A stretch of 64,000 bases of DNA from Sphingosinicella microcystinivorans (GTDB lineage: Bacteria > Pseudomonadota > Alphaproteobacteria > Sphingomonadales > Sphingomonadaceae): contig NZ_RBWX01000009.1 of NCBI RefSeq assembly GCF_003634215.1, forward strand, positions 1-64,000. Reading direction: 5' to 3'. The notes under the pieces are model-generated. The model saw nothing but the letters and a program-made list of their open reading frames with translations. It was not told the origin of the DNA and searched no databases. Positions 1-8,396 of the stretch are shown piece by piece. How positions within the stretch are numbered: position 1 is the stretch's first letter; each line of letters begins with the position of its first letter. Position numbers and translations under genes: made by a program.

Positions 1-89
1 AGCCATCTGGATCATAAAATCACCAGCGCCGATCACCCTCGGCGCAACGAGACCTGCTGGCCTTTTCACGCTACGCCTTCCCAACATAG

Positions 90-254
90 GACGTTGTCGC
101 GCGCGAGGCCGCTGAGCCGGCTGCGCTCAAGCGGATGCTCGAAGTCGAGGAAGTCGCCGATCCCATCGTGTTCCTGTGTTCACAGCTTGGAAGCGGGATC
201 ACCGGGGAATCGATCGCTGTCGACGGCGGCCTTTCGCGCGCCGTCTTCCTCTAA
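90..254 (+). pseudogene. C-terminal remnant of a short-chain dehydrogenase/reductase (SDR)
   Basis: The frame ending in TAA at 252-254 encodes about 54 residues that look like the C-terminus of a classical SDR: an EVEEVADPIVFLCS stretch, then SGITGESIAVDGG. In this family that is the last helix and the final strand after the cofactor-binding core. The same frame has a TAG at 87-89, and the preceding 86 bases do not continue an SDR in any frame I read. The Rossmann GxxxGxG and YxxxK motifs are therefore absent, so the gene is broken by a deletion, rearrangement or frameshift. A perfect hairpin follows directly. I am fairly sure of the family and less sure how it was broken, because the left part lies outside the window. 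Confidence 0.6.
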
Positions 255-257
255 ACG

Positions 258-295
258 TTGGGGAGCGCTACCCCGTCACGGGTAGCGCTCCCCAA
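258..295. terminator. Perfect 16-bp hairpin between convergent genes, terminator-like
   Basis: Arms at 258-273 and 280-295 are exact reverse complements around a 6-nt loop (CGTCAC). The structure sits 3 bp after the SDR remnant stop and 65 bp from the stop of the MFS gene that converges on it. Neither side carries a long T-run, so it is an atypical intrinsic terminator, possibly serving both strands. Confidence 0.55.
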
Positions 296-359
296 TCGAT
301 TCATCTTGAGCGGAAGATGGCCTGATCGCGTTTCCGCCGCCGACCAATTCCCGATCAGG

Positions 360-1541
360 TTAATCCAGGCGCCGACCGCGCCGGATCGTGGCAACGGTTA
401 CCGCTACGCTGAGCGCAAGAACGATGCAGGATGCGTAGATCGCGACCGTGAACGAGCCGGTCACCAGCGTGGCGGCCGCAGCAGCCGGACCCAATCCTGT
501 ACCGAACGTCTGGATCGAACCCATCGCACAGACGACACGGCCACGACTGCAGGCTTCCGAACACAGGCCCGACAGCAATGGCTGGGCAAAGTTCCAACTG
601 AACAGCATCAGCATGGTGGCGACGATGAAGGCTGTCGGCGTAACCTGGTCGCGATACAGCAGAAAGCTGGCAATGCCCGCCACACCGCTGATCACAAGAG
701 GCCAGCTTCGCCCCCAGCGGCGCGGCAATATCCCCGCAAGCCCAGCCCCGACCACACCTGTCATGGTCCCGATCGAAAGGCCGTTGGCAATCACGTCCAT
801 CGGCAAACGGCTGGCCATTCCGATCCGTTCGGAATAACTCCACATGGCGCCCATTGCCAGGAACAGCAGGAACACGCCGAGCAACGCGCCTGACGCATAC
901 TTGAAGTCCAGCTTGCCTCCGCCAGAGAATATGTCCGGCTCGTCCTTGCTGCCATCGGGAAAGGCGCCAAGCGTCAGCATGACCAATGCCGCCAGTCCCG
1001 CGCTGAACATGAACACTGTCGCCGGCGAGACAGCGGACTGAATCGTGGGCAGCGCATAAAGAAAGGCGGAGCTCAGGAGCGCTCCGGTCACGAGATAGAT
1101 TGAAAATGCACGGTCGGGGTTGCGCGCCCGGCCCAGAGCCGCGAACGCGAAGCCGATACAGATACCTTCCCCCGCGCCCGCGATAATACGGGCGGCAGCC
1201 ATGGCGGGGAAAGCCTCGACCGCGGCGGTCACCAGATTGCCGGCGACAATGAGGGCAAGGCCAAGTCCCACCGCCACGCGCCATGGCGCCTTCGCCAGCG
1301 CAAAGGTGCTGAGCCCAATCGTGACGCCCATGGCGTTGATGTCACATGCAGCGAGGTAACCCAGCTGCTCGTCATCGAAACCGGTCTTCTGGGCAATCAC
1401 GGCCAGAAAGCCAGGGGTGATGAAGATTACGAGGGCACCGACGAGGCCGACCAGTATCGCGCTGACCAGCCCCCACCGTGTTAGGCGTTCGGTACCTTCT
1501 TCAGCAGCAGCCATGCCAGCGATGGCGGTTTTCAGTTCCAT
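360..1541 (-). CDS. MFS transporter
   Basis: A 393-residue polytopic inner-membrane protein of the major facilitator superfamily, expected to move a small organic solute by proton coupling. About 12 hydrophobic segments are visible, with a soluble loop near the middle (GAFPDGSKDEPDIFSGGGK region) separating two six-helix halves. I chose ATG 1541 because a strong GGGGAGGGG site lies 6-7 nt upstream; an upstream in-frame ATG at 1586 has no such site. It lies downstream of the aminotransferase on the same strand (65-bp gap), so the two are probably cotranscribed and the substrate may be an amine or amino acid. That pairing is inference; the specificity cannot be read from the sequence. Confidence 0.85.
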   Translation of the reverse strand: MELKTAIAGMAAAEEGTERLTRWGLVSAILVGLVGALVIFITPGFLAVIAQKTGFDDEQLGYLAACDINAMGVTIGLSTFALAKAPWRVAVGLGLALIVAGNLVTAAVEAFPAMAAARIIAGAGEGICIGFAFAALGRARNPDRAFSIYLVTGALLSSAFLYALPTIQSAVSPATVFMFSAGLAALVMLTLGAFPDGSKDEPDIFSGGGKLDFKYASGALLGVFLLFLAMGAMWSYSERIGMASRLPMDVIANGLSIGTMTGVVGAGLAGILPRRWGRSWPLVISGVAGIASFLLYRDQVTPTAFIVATMLMLFSWNFAQPLLSGLCSEACSRGRVVCAMGSIQTFGTGLGPAAAAATLVTGSFTVAIYASCIVLALSVAVTVATIRRGRRLD

Positions 1542-1605
1542 ACCGCACCCCTCCCCCGGGACACCAACATCGCACAATCCGTGCACAAAACGTCGGACGC
1601 CCGGT

Positions 1606-2970
1606 TCAGGACTTCAGCACGTCATCTACGGCCAGCGCGAACTTGTCGACAATCTCGTCCACTTCGGTGCGGCTGATGATGAGCGGCGGCGCGAAAACCA
1701 GCGTGTCGCCAAGCGCGCGCGTAATCAGCCCTCGCTCGGCGGCAGCCTTCAGCACCTGCCGTCCGGTGCGGTTCGCCATCGGGAAGGTCTGTTTGGTCCC
1801 ACGGTCCTGCATCAGCTCGATCCCGAGCATGAGGCCTTTGCCGCGTATATCACCGACATGCGGGTGCTGACCCAGCCGATCACGGAGCGACTGCATCATG
1901 TAGGGGCCGACATCAGCAACGTTCTCCACCACCTTGAGGTCGTCGATCAGCTTGAGCGCCGCCAGAGCCGCGGCCGCGCCGACCGGATGGGCCGAATAGG
2001 TATAGCCATGGCCGAAGACGCCCACCTTGTCCGCTCCGGCTTCGATCACGTCCCATACCTTGGGCGAGATGAACACGGCCGACATCGGAAAATAGCCTGA
2101 GGTCACACCTTTTGCCGAGGTGATCAGGTCGGGCTCGTAGCCATATGTCTGGCTGCCCCAGTAGGTTCCGAGACGACCGAAGCCGGACACGACCTCGTCG
2201 GCCACGAGCAGGATGTCATGCTTCTTGAGGATCGGCGTGATCTCTTCAAAATAACCCTCCGGCGGCGGGATCAGTCCGCCGGCGCCCATCACGGCTTCGA
2301 CAAAAAAGGCGGCGATCGTGTCGGGGCCTTCGCGCTCGATCAGCGCTTCCAGTTCCTTGGCCAGCTGGCGCGAGAAATCGCGTTCAGACATGCCGTCCGG
2401 CGCGTTGCGATAATAGTTGGGCGCGCTCACGTGGAGGATCGGTCCCTTGGGAAGATCGAACAGCGTGTGCATCCCCGGCAGCCCGGTCAGGCTTGCGGTG
2501 GCGACGCCGGAGCCGTGATAGGCGTTCCAGCGGGCTATGATTTTCTTCTTCTCCGGTTTGCCGCGCAGATTGTTGTAGACCCAGATCAGCTTGAGCTGGG
2601 TTTCGTTGGCATCGCTCCCCGAAGCGCCAAAGAACACGCGCGACATGGGCACCGGCGCCCTTGCGAGCAGGGCTTCGGAGCATTCAGCGACAACATCGCT
2701 GCTCATCCCGTTGAAGGTGTGGAAAAACGACAGGCGCTGGCTCTGCTGCGCGATGGCATCGCAGATTTCCTGACGGCCATAGCCCAGGTTGACGCACCAG
2801 AGCCCGGCCATCCCGTCCAGATATTCCTTGCCATTGACATCGCGGACGCGGACGCCAGATCCTGAGGCCATAACGGTCGGCCCCTCCGCCTTCAGATCAT
2901 TGATTGATGTGAAAGGATGAAACTGGCTGCGCTGGTCCTGTTGCGCGACGTGCGAAAGCTGGGTGGCCAC
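1606..2970 (-). CDS. Class III (omega) aminotransferase, PLP-dependent
   Basis: Transfers an amino group between an amine or omega-amino acid and an oxo-acid such as pyruvate. Class III hallmarks are visible: the FFGASGSDANETQLK cofactor region, the WNAYHGSG segment, the DEVVSGFGRLG motif whose Asp binds the pyridine nitrogen, and the SAKGVTSGY motif whose Lys (about residue 287 from the GTG start) forms the internal aldimine. The overall pattern resembles beta-alanine/putrescine:pyruvate aminotransferases. I prefer GTG 2970 because AAGGGA lies 7 nt upstream; an in-frame ATG at 3009 would add 13 residues. It diverges from the LysR gene and is followed by the MFS gene. The exact amine substrate is unknown. 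Confidence 0.88.
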   Translation of the reverse strand: MATQLSHVAQQDQRSQFHPFTSINDLKAEGPTVMASGSGVRVRDVNGKEYLDGMAGLWCVNLGYGRQEICDAIAQQSQRLSFFHTFNGMSSDVVAECSEALLARAPVPMSRVFFGASGSDANETQLKLIWVYNNLRGKPEKKKIIARWNAYHGSGVATASLTGLPGMHTLFDLPKGPILHVSAPNYYRNAPDGMSERDFSRQLAKELEALIEREGPDTIAAFFVEAVMGAGGLIPPPEGYFEEITPILKKHDILLVADEVVSGFGRLGTYWGSQTYGYEPDLITSAKGVTSGYFPMSAVFISPKVWDVIEAGADKVGVFGHGYTYSAHPVGAAAALAALKLIDDLKVVENVADVGPYMMQSLRDRLGQHPHVGDIRGKGLMLGIELMQDRGTKQTFPMANRTGRQVLKAAAERGLITRALGDTLVFAPPLIISRTEVDEIVDKFALAVDDVLKS

Positions 2971-3184
2971 GTGAAAATCCCTTTCTTGTCGTCGACCGAA
3001 TCGAGACATGCCTATTTTTTCACCTAGGGTCCTCGCTTAAAGTCGCTCAAAACACAACAGTGTAAATGATTATGATGTGATTTTTGCATATTCGTAACAA
3101 TAATGATTGGGAAGCGGGTCGCACGCAGGGCGATGCGGGATCATTCGCATTGACACGCCAACCGCGGTGAAACACGGAGTAAAT
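2971..3184. promoter_or_regulatory. Divergent promoter region between aminotransferase and LysR regulator
   Basis: This intergenic stretch is clearly more AT-rich around 3035-3110 than its flanks and separates two divergent genes, the classic place for LysR-type binding (T-N11-A sites overlapping both promoters). The segment around 3058-3090 has several candidate T-N11-A pairs. I cannot single out one operator. Confidence 0.5.
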
Positions 3185-4129
3185 ATGGAAGACAGACCTG
3201 ACCTCGGAAACGTGATGGCGATGATGTCGTTCGCCGCAGTCGTTAGCAGCGGGGGCTTTTCGAATGCCGCCAAGCTGCTCGGCTATTCCAAGGCTGCGGT
3301 CAGTCGTCAGATCGCGAAGCTGGAACAGAACATTGGCGTGCGCCTGCTGGATCGCACCACACGATCGGTCACACTGACCCCGGCTGGGCGCGAAATGTAT
3401 GCGCGTTGCGCCCGCATCGTCGATGAAGTGAACGAAGCGAACCAGATCATCACGGGCATGGTTTCCAAGCCCCGCGGCGATCTGAAGGTCAACGCGCCGG
3501 TTGTGTCCTCGCTCTTTGAACTGACCGCGATCATTCCCGGGTTTCTGAAAGCCTATCCTGACGTACGCCTGTTCCTGAACCTGTCCGACAGCAAGGTCGA
3601 TTTGCTCAAGGGGCGTTTCGATGTTGCCTTCTGGATGGGCGACCCGTTCGATGCGAGTTTAGAGTCGGTGCAGTTGCGCAATTACCCGATGGTCCTGGTG
3701 GCAGCGCCGGAGTATCTCGCTCGCGCTGGCTGGCCCTCCACGCCTCACGACTTGAAAGAACACACATGCATCGTGGAAACACATCTTTCCAAGGTTGGTG
3801 AGTGGCGCCTGTCCGACGATGTCACCGTTGCCGTGAACCGCGGACCGCTTACCAGCAACTCGGTCCGCATGGCACGCGAGGCTACGCTCGAGGGCCTGGG
3901 CGTGAGCTATCTTCCGCGCTTTCTGGTCGAACACGATATCAACGCCAAACGGCTTGAGCCGCTCCTCGAAGACATCGTCAACGAGAGCATAACGCTGCAC
4001 ATCATCTTCCCGCGCGGGAATTTTGCGCTCTCAAAGGTCAGGGCCTTTGTCGATTTCGTCCGCAACGAAATGCAACACCATGGCGGAACGGTGCTGGATG
4101 CCAATTTGGGCCTTGCCTCGGCAATCTGA
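3185..4129 (+). CDS. LysR-family transcriptional regulator
   Basis: A 314-residue LTTR. Residues 1-65 form the winged helix-turn-helix (GGFSNAAKLLGYSKAAVSRQ, then the LEQNIGVRLLDRTTR wing). The remainder is a periplasmic-binding-protein-like effector domain, with the usual KVDLLKGRFDVAFWMG core and a SYLPRFLVEHDI region near the end. ATG 3185 is chosen because GGAG lies about 7 nt upstream and the HTH then begins at a family-typical distance; an earlier in-frame ATG at 3107 would add an unrelated extension. It sits divergent to the aminotransferase/MFS pair and 37 bp from the convergent monooxygenase gene, so it probably controls one or both. The inducer is unknown. Confidence 0.9.
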   Translation: MEDRPDLGNVMAMMSFAAVVSSGGFSNAAKLLGYSKAAVSRQIAKLEQNIGVRLLDRTTRSVTLTPAGREMYARCARIVDEVNEANQIITGMVSKPRGDLKVNAPVVSSLFELTAIIPGFLKAYPDVRLFLNLSDSKVDLLKGRFDVAFWMGDPFDASLESVQLRNYPMVLVAAPEYLARAGWPSTPHDLKEHTCIVETHLSKVGEWRLSDDVTVAVNRGPLTSNSVRMAREATLEGLGVSYLPRFLVEHDINAKRLEPLLEDIVNESITLHIIFPRGNFALSKVRAFVDFVRNEMQHHGGTVLDANLGLASAI

Positions 4130-4166
4130 AACCGCCCAACACAGGGTAGCGGTCAGATGCCTGGCA

Positions 4167-5393
4167 TCAAAGATCCATGCAATCGTTCTCAAACCCAAAG
4201 GTCAGGCCGCCCAGATTGCGCGCATAGGGATAAGGGTTGTTCGCCACATGGGCGCGCGCGCAATGAATGTCCAGAAACGCCCTCTGGATGACATTGCCCA
4301 AATAAATCGCTTTCCCGCCCGAAAACAGCATCAGCTTATCGATCGCCTCCACACAGCGAGACACCATCGTGGTTGTGTGATGACCCAGCTGTGCGCGCCG
4401 CTCGATCGGCCAGTCTCCGCTGAGTGCACGGCTCTCCAGCTCGGCCAAGTCGCTCGCCAGCCGCAGTTCGAGGTCGGTGAGCGTCAGCGTGACATCGGCC
4501 ACGGCTTTCTGGATGGTGGTGTCGGCCGCCAGTCGCGCCCCCGTATAAGTTGCTCGCTTCTGCCGTGTCGCTTCGACGAACGTATCAAGAGCGCGTCGCA
4601 ATGAGCCGAGCGAAGTGGTCGAGACGGTGCGATTGAAAAGTTGCGCGAAGGGAATGCGATACAACGCCGCCGTGTTCTCCGCATGCCCGGGGCATGAAAG
4701 ATTGAACATGTCCCTTTCCCGGATAACGCGATGCGCCGGCACGAACGCATCCTCCACGATGATGTCGTTACTACCGGTTGGGCACAGCCCCATCACATGC
4801 CATGTGTCCATGATCTGGTAGTCGCTGCGCGGGACAAGAAAATTGTAGGGCTCCGGCACACCATTGCCGTCTTCGGCAATCATGTTGCCGCCCAGAATAA
4901 CCCATTGGCAATGCTCGGAGCCGCTGGAAAAGGCCCAGCGCCCGCTCAAACGATAGCCGCCATCCACCTTCGTGGCCTTGCCGGTCGGCATGTAGGACGA
5001 GCTGATAAGAACCGAATTGTCGATGGACCACACGTCCTCGGCCGCTTGCGGATCGAACAGGGCGAGCTGCCAGTTGTGCACCGCGACGACACCATAGACC
5101 CAGGCGCTTCCCATGCATCCCTCGGCCAGTGTTTTGGCGATCTCGCAATAAACCGCCGGGGACATCTCGAAGCCGCCGTAGCGCGCCGGCTGCAGGACCC
5201 GGAAAAAGCCCGCGTCTCGAAATTCCTGGATCGTTTCAAACGGCACCTGCCGGTTTCTGATCGCATCGGCTTCGCGTTCGCGCAAAACCGGGATCATGGC
5301 TTTCGCCCTGTTCACGAGGTCCGCCACACAAGGCCGGACGGCCAGATCACTATGAGTCGCCGCCTCACCGGCTGCCGTTGAAACCATGGACAT
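4167..5393 (-). CDS. Group-D flavin-dependent monooxygenase, acyl-CoA dehydrogenase fold (HsaA/HpaH-like)
   Basis: A 408-residue oxygenase component of a two-component FADH2/FMNH2-dependent monooxygenase with the acyl-CoA dehydrogenase fold. Evidence: the N-terminal helical domain, the GSAWVYGVVAVHNWQLALF segment, GYRLSGRWAFSSGSEHCQWV in the beta domain, and the C-terminal DIHCARAHVANNPYPYARN motif. That last motif is typical of HsaA-like steroid-ring hydroxylases and p-hydroxyphenylacetate hydroxylases. Enzymes of this group ortho-hydroxylate phenols or related rings and need a separate flavin reductase, which I do not see in the window. A GGGAAGGGATCGA site precedes the ATG. It diverges from a TonB-dependent receptor. 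A dehydrogenase acting on an acyl thioester is less likely, because the HpaH/HsaA-type C-terminus is clear. Confidence 0.8.
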   Translation of the reverse strand: MSMVSTAAGEAATHSDLAVRPCVADLVNRAKAMIPVLREREADAIRNRQVPFETIQEFRDAGFFRVLQPARYGGFEMSPAVYCEIAKTLAEGCMGSAWVYGVVAVHNWQLALFDPQAAEDVWSIDNSVLISSSYMPTGKATKVDGGYRLSGRWAFSSGSEHCQWVILGGNMIAEDGNGVPEPYNFLVPRSDYQIMDTWHVMGLCPTGSNDIIVEDAFVPAHRVIRERDMFNLSCPGHAENTAALYRIPFAQLFNRTVSTTSLGSLRRALDTFVEATRQKRATYTGARLAADTTIQKAVADVTLTLTDLELRLASDLAELESRALSGDWPIERRAQLGHHTTTMVSRCVEAIDKLMLFSGGKAIYLGNVIQRAFLDIHCARAHVANNPYPYARNLGGLTFGFENDCMDL

Positions 5394-5731
5394 TCGATCC
5401 CTTCCCTCCCTGGCGAATCACTGATCGCCCTCCATTCGCTCGGTCTCATTTTAACACAGAGAAACAATGTCGGTCAAAACAGATTGATTGTTACTTCATT
5501 GGCATGCTTTGAAATGACAAATTATATTATTTTTCAATATATTATCTTCATTTTAATCCATCCAAGGATTCACAATGAACCTCTCCTGCGGGCAGAAATT
5601 TACGTTCCCTTTTTGCAACAATCATCAGATATTGCCATTGTCTGTAAACTATGAGATACCTTGCGGCGGAGGTTCAGGCAGAAAACTGCCGGACAGAGGG
5701 TTCGTTCAGCGAGATATGGGGGATAATCACT
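5394..5731. promoter_or_regulatory. AT-rich divergent intergenic region between monooxygenase and TonB receptor
   Basis: These 338 bp hold no convincing gene. From about 5450 to 5575 the sequence is strikingly AT-rich (for example the ATTATATTATTTTTC run near 5522-5536) against a GC-rich background, as expected for divergent promoters or a nucleoid-protein binding patch. A weak open frame starting ATG 5575 with AAGGA upstream runs into the receptor gene in another frame. I treat it as non-coding or at most a leader. Confidence 0.5.
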
Positions 5732-8134
5732 ATGCTACATGCCATGGGCGCCAAGCGGCGCGCATCTCTTCTTATAGCGTGCACGGCTTTGACCATTCCG
5801 ACGATGGTTGCGGCTCAGGACGCGGAACTTGAAAAAGCGGATGAAGGCTTGGCCGGCGAAATCATCGTCACGGCCACCAAGCGCAACGAAAGCCTGCAGC
5901 GGGTTCCGGTCTCGGTCAGCGCCTTTTCCGGCGAACAGATCAATCGCCTGGGCATCAGTGAAACAACGCAGATCACTCAGCAAATTCCGGCGCTAAGGGT
6001 GAACGCGTGGTCCCCGAATCTCACCATCTTCAGTCTGCGCGGCATTTCGCAAAGCAACTTCACGGACAATCTCGAAGCACCTGTCGCAGTCTATCAGGAC
6101 AACGCCTATATCGCTTCCATGAACGCCCTCGCGGGCCAACTGTTCGACATCAAGCGTGTCGAGGTGCTGCGTGGTCCGCAGGGGACGCTGTTCGGTCGTA
6201 ACGCGACCGGCGGTCTCATCCACTATCTGAGCGAAGACGCCAGCCGGGACGATTTCAACGGCTATGTGCAGGGCGAATACGGCCGGTTCAAGGATCGCTC
6301 GATCGAAGCCGCAGTCGGCGGCCCGCTGCTGGAGGGCGTCCGCTTCCGCGCCGCCGCCCGCGTCGAGAAAGCCGATGGCTACATCAAGTCACGCGATACC
6401 GATGCGACTGACCTTGGCTTTGGAATCATTCCAGGAAGCGGCCAGGATCTCGGCGGCAAAAATGGCTGGGCAGCGCGCTTGAACATCCAGGCCGATCTCT
6501 CCCCAGACGCCAAGCTGTCCCTCTGGTACAAACATTCGGAGGATAATCACGTCGCTACGGGCGGTTACGCCTTCGAGAATTGCGATTTCCTGCCCAATGG
6601 CTTTTGCGACACCAACGCCGCAGGGCTGAGCGACGCCACCAACGGAGTCCTCAACGGCATTACAGGCAATCCAGCTTCGCCATACGAACATTTCGGCGAA
6701 CGGCCCGGGAGGCTCGATCGCGTCATGAACAGCTATCAGGGTCAGCTTGACTGGGCGCTGGGGGATGTCGAACTGACTCTCATCACCAACTATTTGGAGA
6801 TGGACAAGCGCTACGCCGAAGATGGCGACGCCCTGCCGCTCGTCATTGTCAACGTCGATAGCGCTGTGGATTTCCGCCAGTTCTCGCAGGAAGTCCGGCT
6901 GAGCGGCGACACCGACATGCTGAAATGGCAGGTCGGCGCTTATTATCTCGACATGAAGTACGACGGTAATCACGCCGTGACGGGCGCGCCGATCACCGAT
7001 CTGGCCATAGCTGGAAATGGCGGCTTTTCTTTGCCGACCGTCGATCAGCTCTACAAGATCGATTCCAAGAATTGGTCGCTCTTTGCCCAGGGCGACCTGC
7101 ACCTGACGGATGAGCTTTCGCTGACGCTGGGAGGACGCTACTCGAAGGACAACAAGTCGATCGACTATGTCAATGTGCTGAGCGACCCGACTTTTGCGGC
7201 CCAGCCAGACCCGATAGTCCTATTTACTGATCAGGATCTGGCCGCAGTGGTTCCCGGCGTAAATCGCGAGAGATATGGCGACTGGGCTGCCCGCGTGTCG
7301 CTCAATTATCAGGTCACTCCCGATACCCTGCTGTTCGCTTCGTGGAACCGCGGCATCAAAGGCGGCAACTGGTCGCTCTCGTCGAACATTGCCCCTCAGG
7401 GCTTCCGTCACCGCCCTGAGACGCTGAACAGTCTCGAAGGCGGCTTCAAGACCAGCCTGCTCGATCGCAGCCTGCGTCTCAACGGCACGGTCTTCCATTA
7501 CATGTACGACGACTATCAGGCCTTCTCGCTGGCCGGAGGCGTGCCGCAGGTGTTCAACAGCGATGCCCGCTCGACCGGTGCTGAACTGGAAGCCTTCTGG
7601 TCGCCATCCAAGAACTTCGATGCCGTGCTCGGCGCGACATGGCAGACCTCGAAGGTTGATAGCATTCCGGGGACAGTGCAGCAGTCTGCGCCGGAGGTAT
7701 TCCCGGGCGCGCCGGACTCGCAATATTGCGTCAACAATAGCGGCGTGTTCACCTGCACCTTCCCGCAGACCACGATACGCGATGCAAAATTTCCGAATTC
7801 TCCGAAGCACAGCTTCAATTATCTGCTGCGTTACAATGTCGATGTGGCGGAAGGCAACATCGCCGCGCAGATCGATGGCGTGTGGTATGATGATCAGTTC
7901 CTTGAAGTGACCAACGGACTCGGTTCGCTGCAAAAGAGCTACAACGTCACCAATGTGTCGCTGACCTATCGCCACGATCGCACGGGAATTTCCCTCACGG
8001 CCTGGGGACGCAATGTGTTCGACAAGCAGTATCGCGCCTATGTACTCAACCTGGGCATCCTGGGCGTGACGGCGCTTTACGGCCCGCCGGCCACTTACGG
8101 AGCCACGCTGCGTATCCCCTTCGGGGCAAACTGA
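5732..8134 (+). CDS. TonB-dependent outer-membrane receptor
   Basis: An 800-residue receptor that imports a ligand across the outer membrane using TonB-ExbBD energy. It begins with a signal peptide (about residues 1-26, ending near VAAQD). A TonB-box/plug start follows (GEIIVTATKRNESLQRVPVSVS), then the plug with RVEVLRGPQGTLFGRNATGG, and a long beta-barrel ending in a C-terminal strand (YGATLRIPFGAN) with a penultimate charged/polar pattern. ATG 5732 follows a GGGGGAT site and gives the signal peptide at the N-terminus; the longer frame from 5651 hides it. The plug type is that of sphingomonad receptors for organic substrates rather than siderophores. Its position opposite the monooxygenase suggests uptake of that enzyme's substrate. 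Confidence 0.9.
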   Translation: MLHAMGAKRRASLLIACTALTIPTMVAAQDAELEKADEGLAGEIIVTATKRNESLQRVPVSVSAFSGEQINRLGISETTQITQQIPALRVNAWSPNLTIFSLRGISQSNFTDNLEAPVAVYQDNAYIASMNALAGQLFDIKRVEVLRGPQGTLFGRNATGGLIHYLSEDASRDDFNGYVQGEYGRFKDRSIEAAVGGPLLEGVRFRAAARVEKADGYIKSRDTDATDLGFGIIPGSGQDLGGKNGWAARLNIQADLSPDAKLSLWYKHSEDNHVATGGYAFENCDFLPNGFCDTNAAGLSDATNGVLNGITGNPASPYEHFGERPGRLDRVMNSYQGQLDWALGDVELTLITNYLEMDKRYAEDGDALPLVIVNVDSAVDFRQFSQEVRLSGDTDMLKWQVGAYYLDMKYDGNHAVTGAPITDLAIAGNGGFSLPTVDQLYKIDSKNWSLFAQGDLHLTDELSLTLGGRYSKDNKSIDYVNVLSDPTFAAQPDPIVLFTDQDLAAVVPGVNRERYGDWAARVSLNYQVTPDTLLFASWNRGIKGGNWSLSSNIAPQGFRHRPETLNSLEGGFKTSLLDRSLRLNGTVFHYMYDDYQAFSLAGGVPQVFNSDARSTGAELEAFWSPSKNFDAVLGATWQTSKVDSIPGTVQQSAPEVFPGAPDSQYCVNNSGVFTCTFPQTTIRDAKFPNSPKHSFNYLLRYNVDVAEGNIAAQIDGVWYDDQFLEVTNGLGSLQKSYNVTNVSLTYRHDRTGISLTAWGRNVFDKQYRAYVLNLGILGVTALYGPPATYGATLRIPFGAN

Positions 8135-8166
8135 CTTGGCGAAGCCCGATCGTCGGAGGAGGTCGT

Positions 8167-8244
8167 ATGGAGCAGACAGGGGTGCCTATCGTCCCTTCTG
8201 CCACGACCAACTCTGACGTCGGGAAGCTGTCCAATGTTCAGTGA
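8167..8244 (+). CDS. Possible 25-residue small protein with strong ribosome binding site
   Basis: A 26-codon frame (begins MEQTGVPIVPSATT, ends SNVQ-stop) starts 33 bp after the receptor stop and is preceded by GGAGGAGG 4 nt from the ATG, one of the strongest Shine-Dalgarno sites in the window. I recognise no family. It may be a real small protein cotranscribed with the receptor, or the surviving N-terminus of a deleted gene. The remaining bases to 8396 show only a short GACGCC/GGCGTC hairpin near 8320. Confidence 0.25.
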   Translation: MEQTGVPIVPSATTNSDVGKLSNVQ

Positions 8245-8396
8245 CGGGCGTGGCATTTGATTTCGGCATTTGCTGCGCAGGTTGGTTATAAGCCAATCAG
8301 CCTCGCCTGAACGTGATCCGGACGCCATCGTGAAGGCGTCTCGTTCCGAGCATAGCCGGAGCGCTCTGGCTACCCTTTTCGCACCAAGCCGAAGTG

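Noticed and set aside
1-87. Possible N-terminus of a - strand gene (ATG at 87, MLGRRSVKRPAGLVAPRVIG) running off the left edge
   Set aside because: Only 29 codons are visible, the ribosome site is weak and no family is recognisable.
5575-5832. 85-codon frame with AAGGA before the ATG
   Set aside because: It runs into the TonB receptor gene in another frame and shows no protein-like pattern after about 30 codons; at most a leader peptide.
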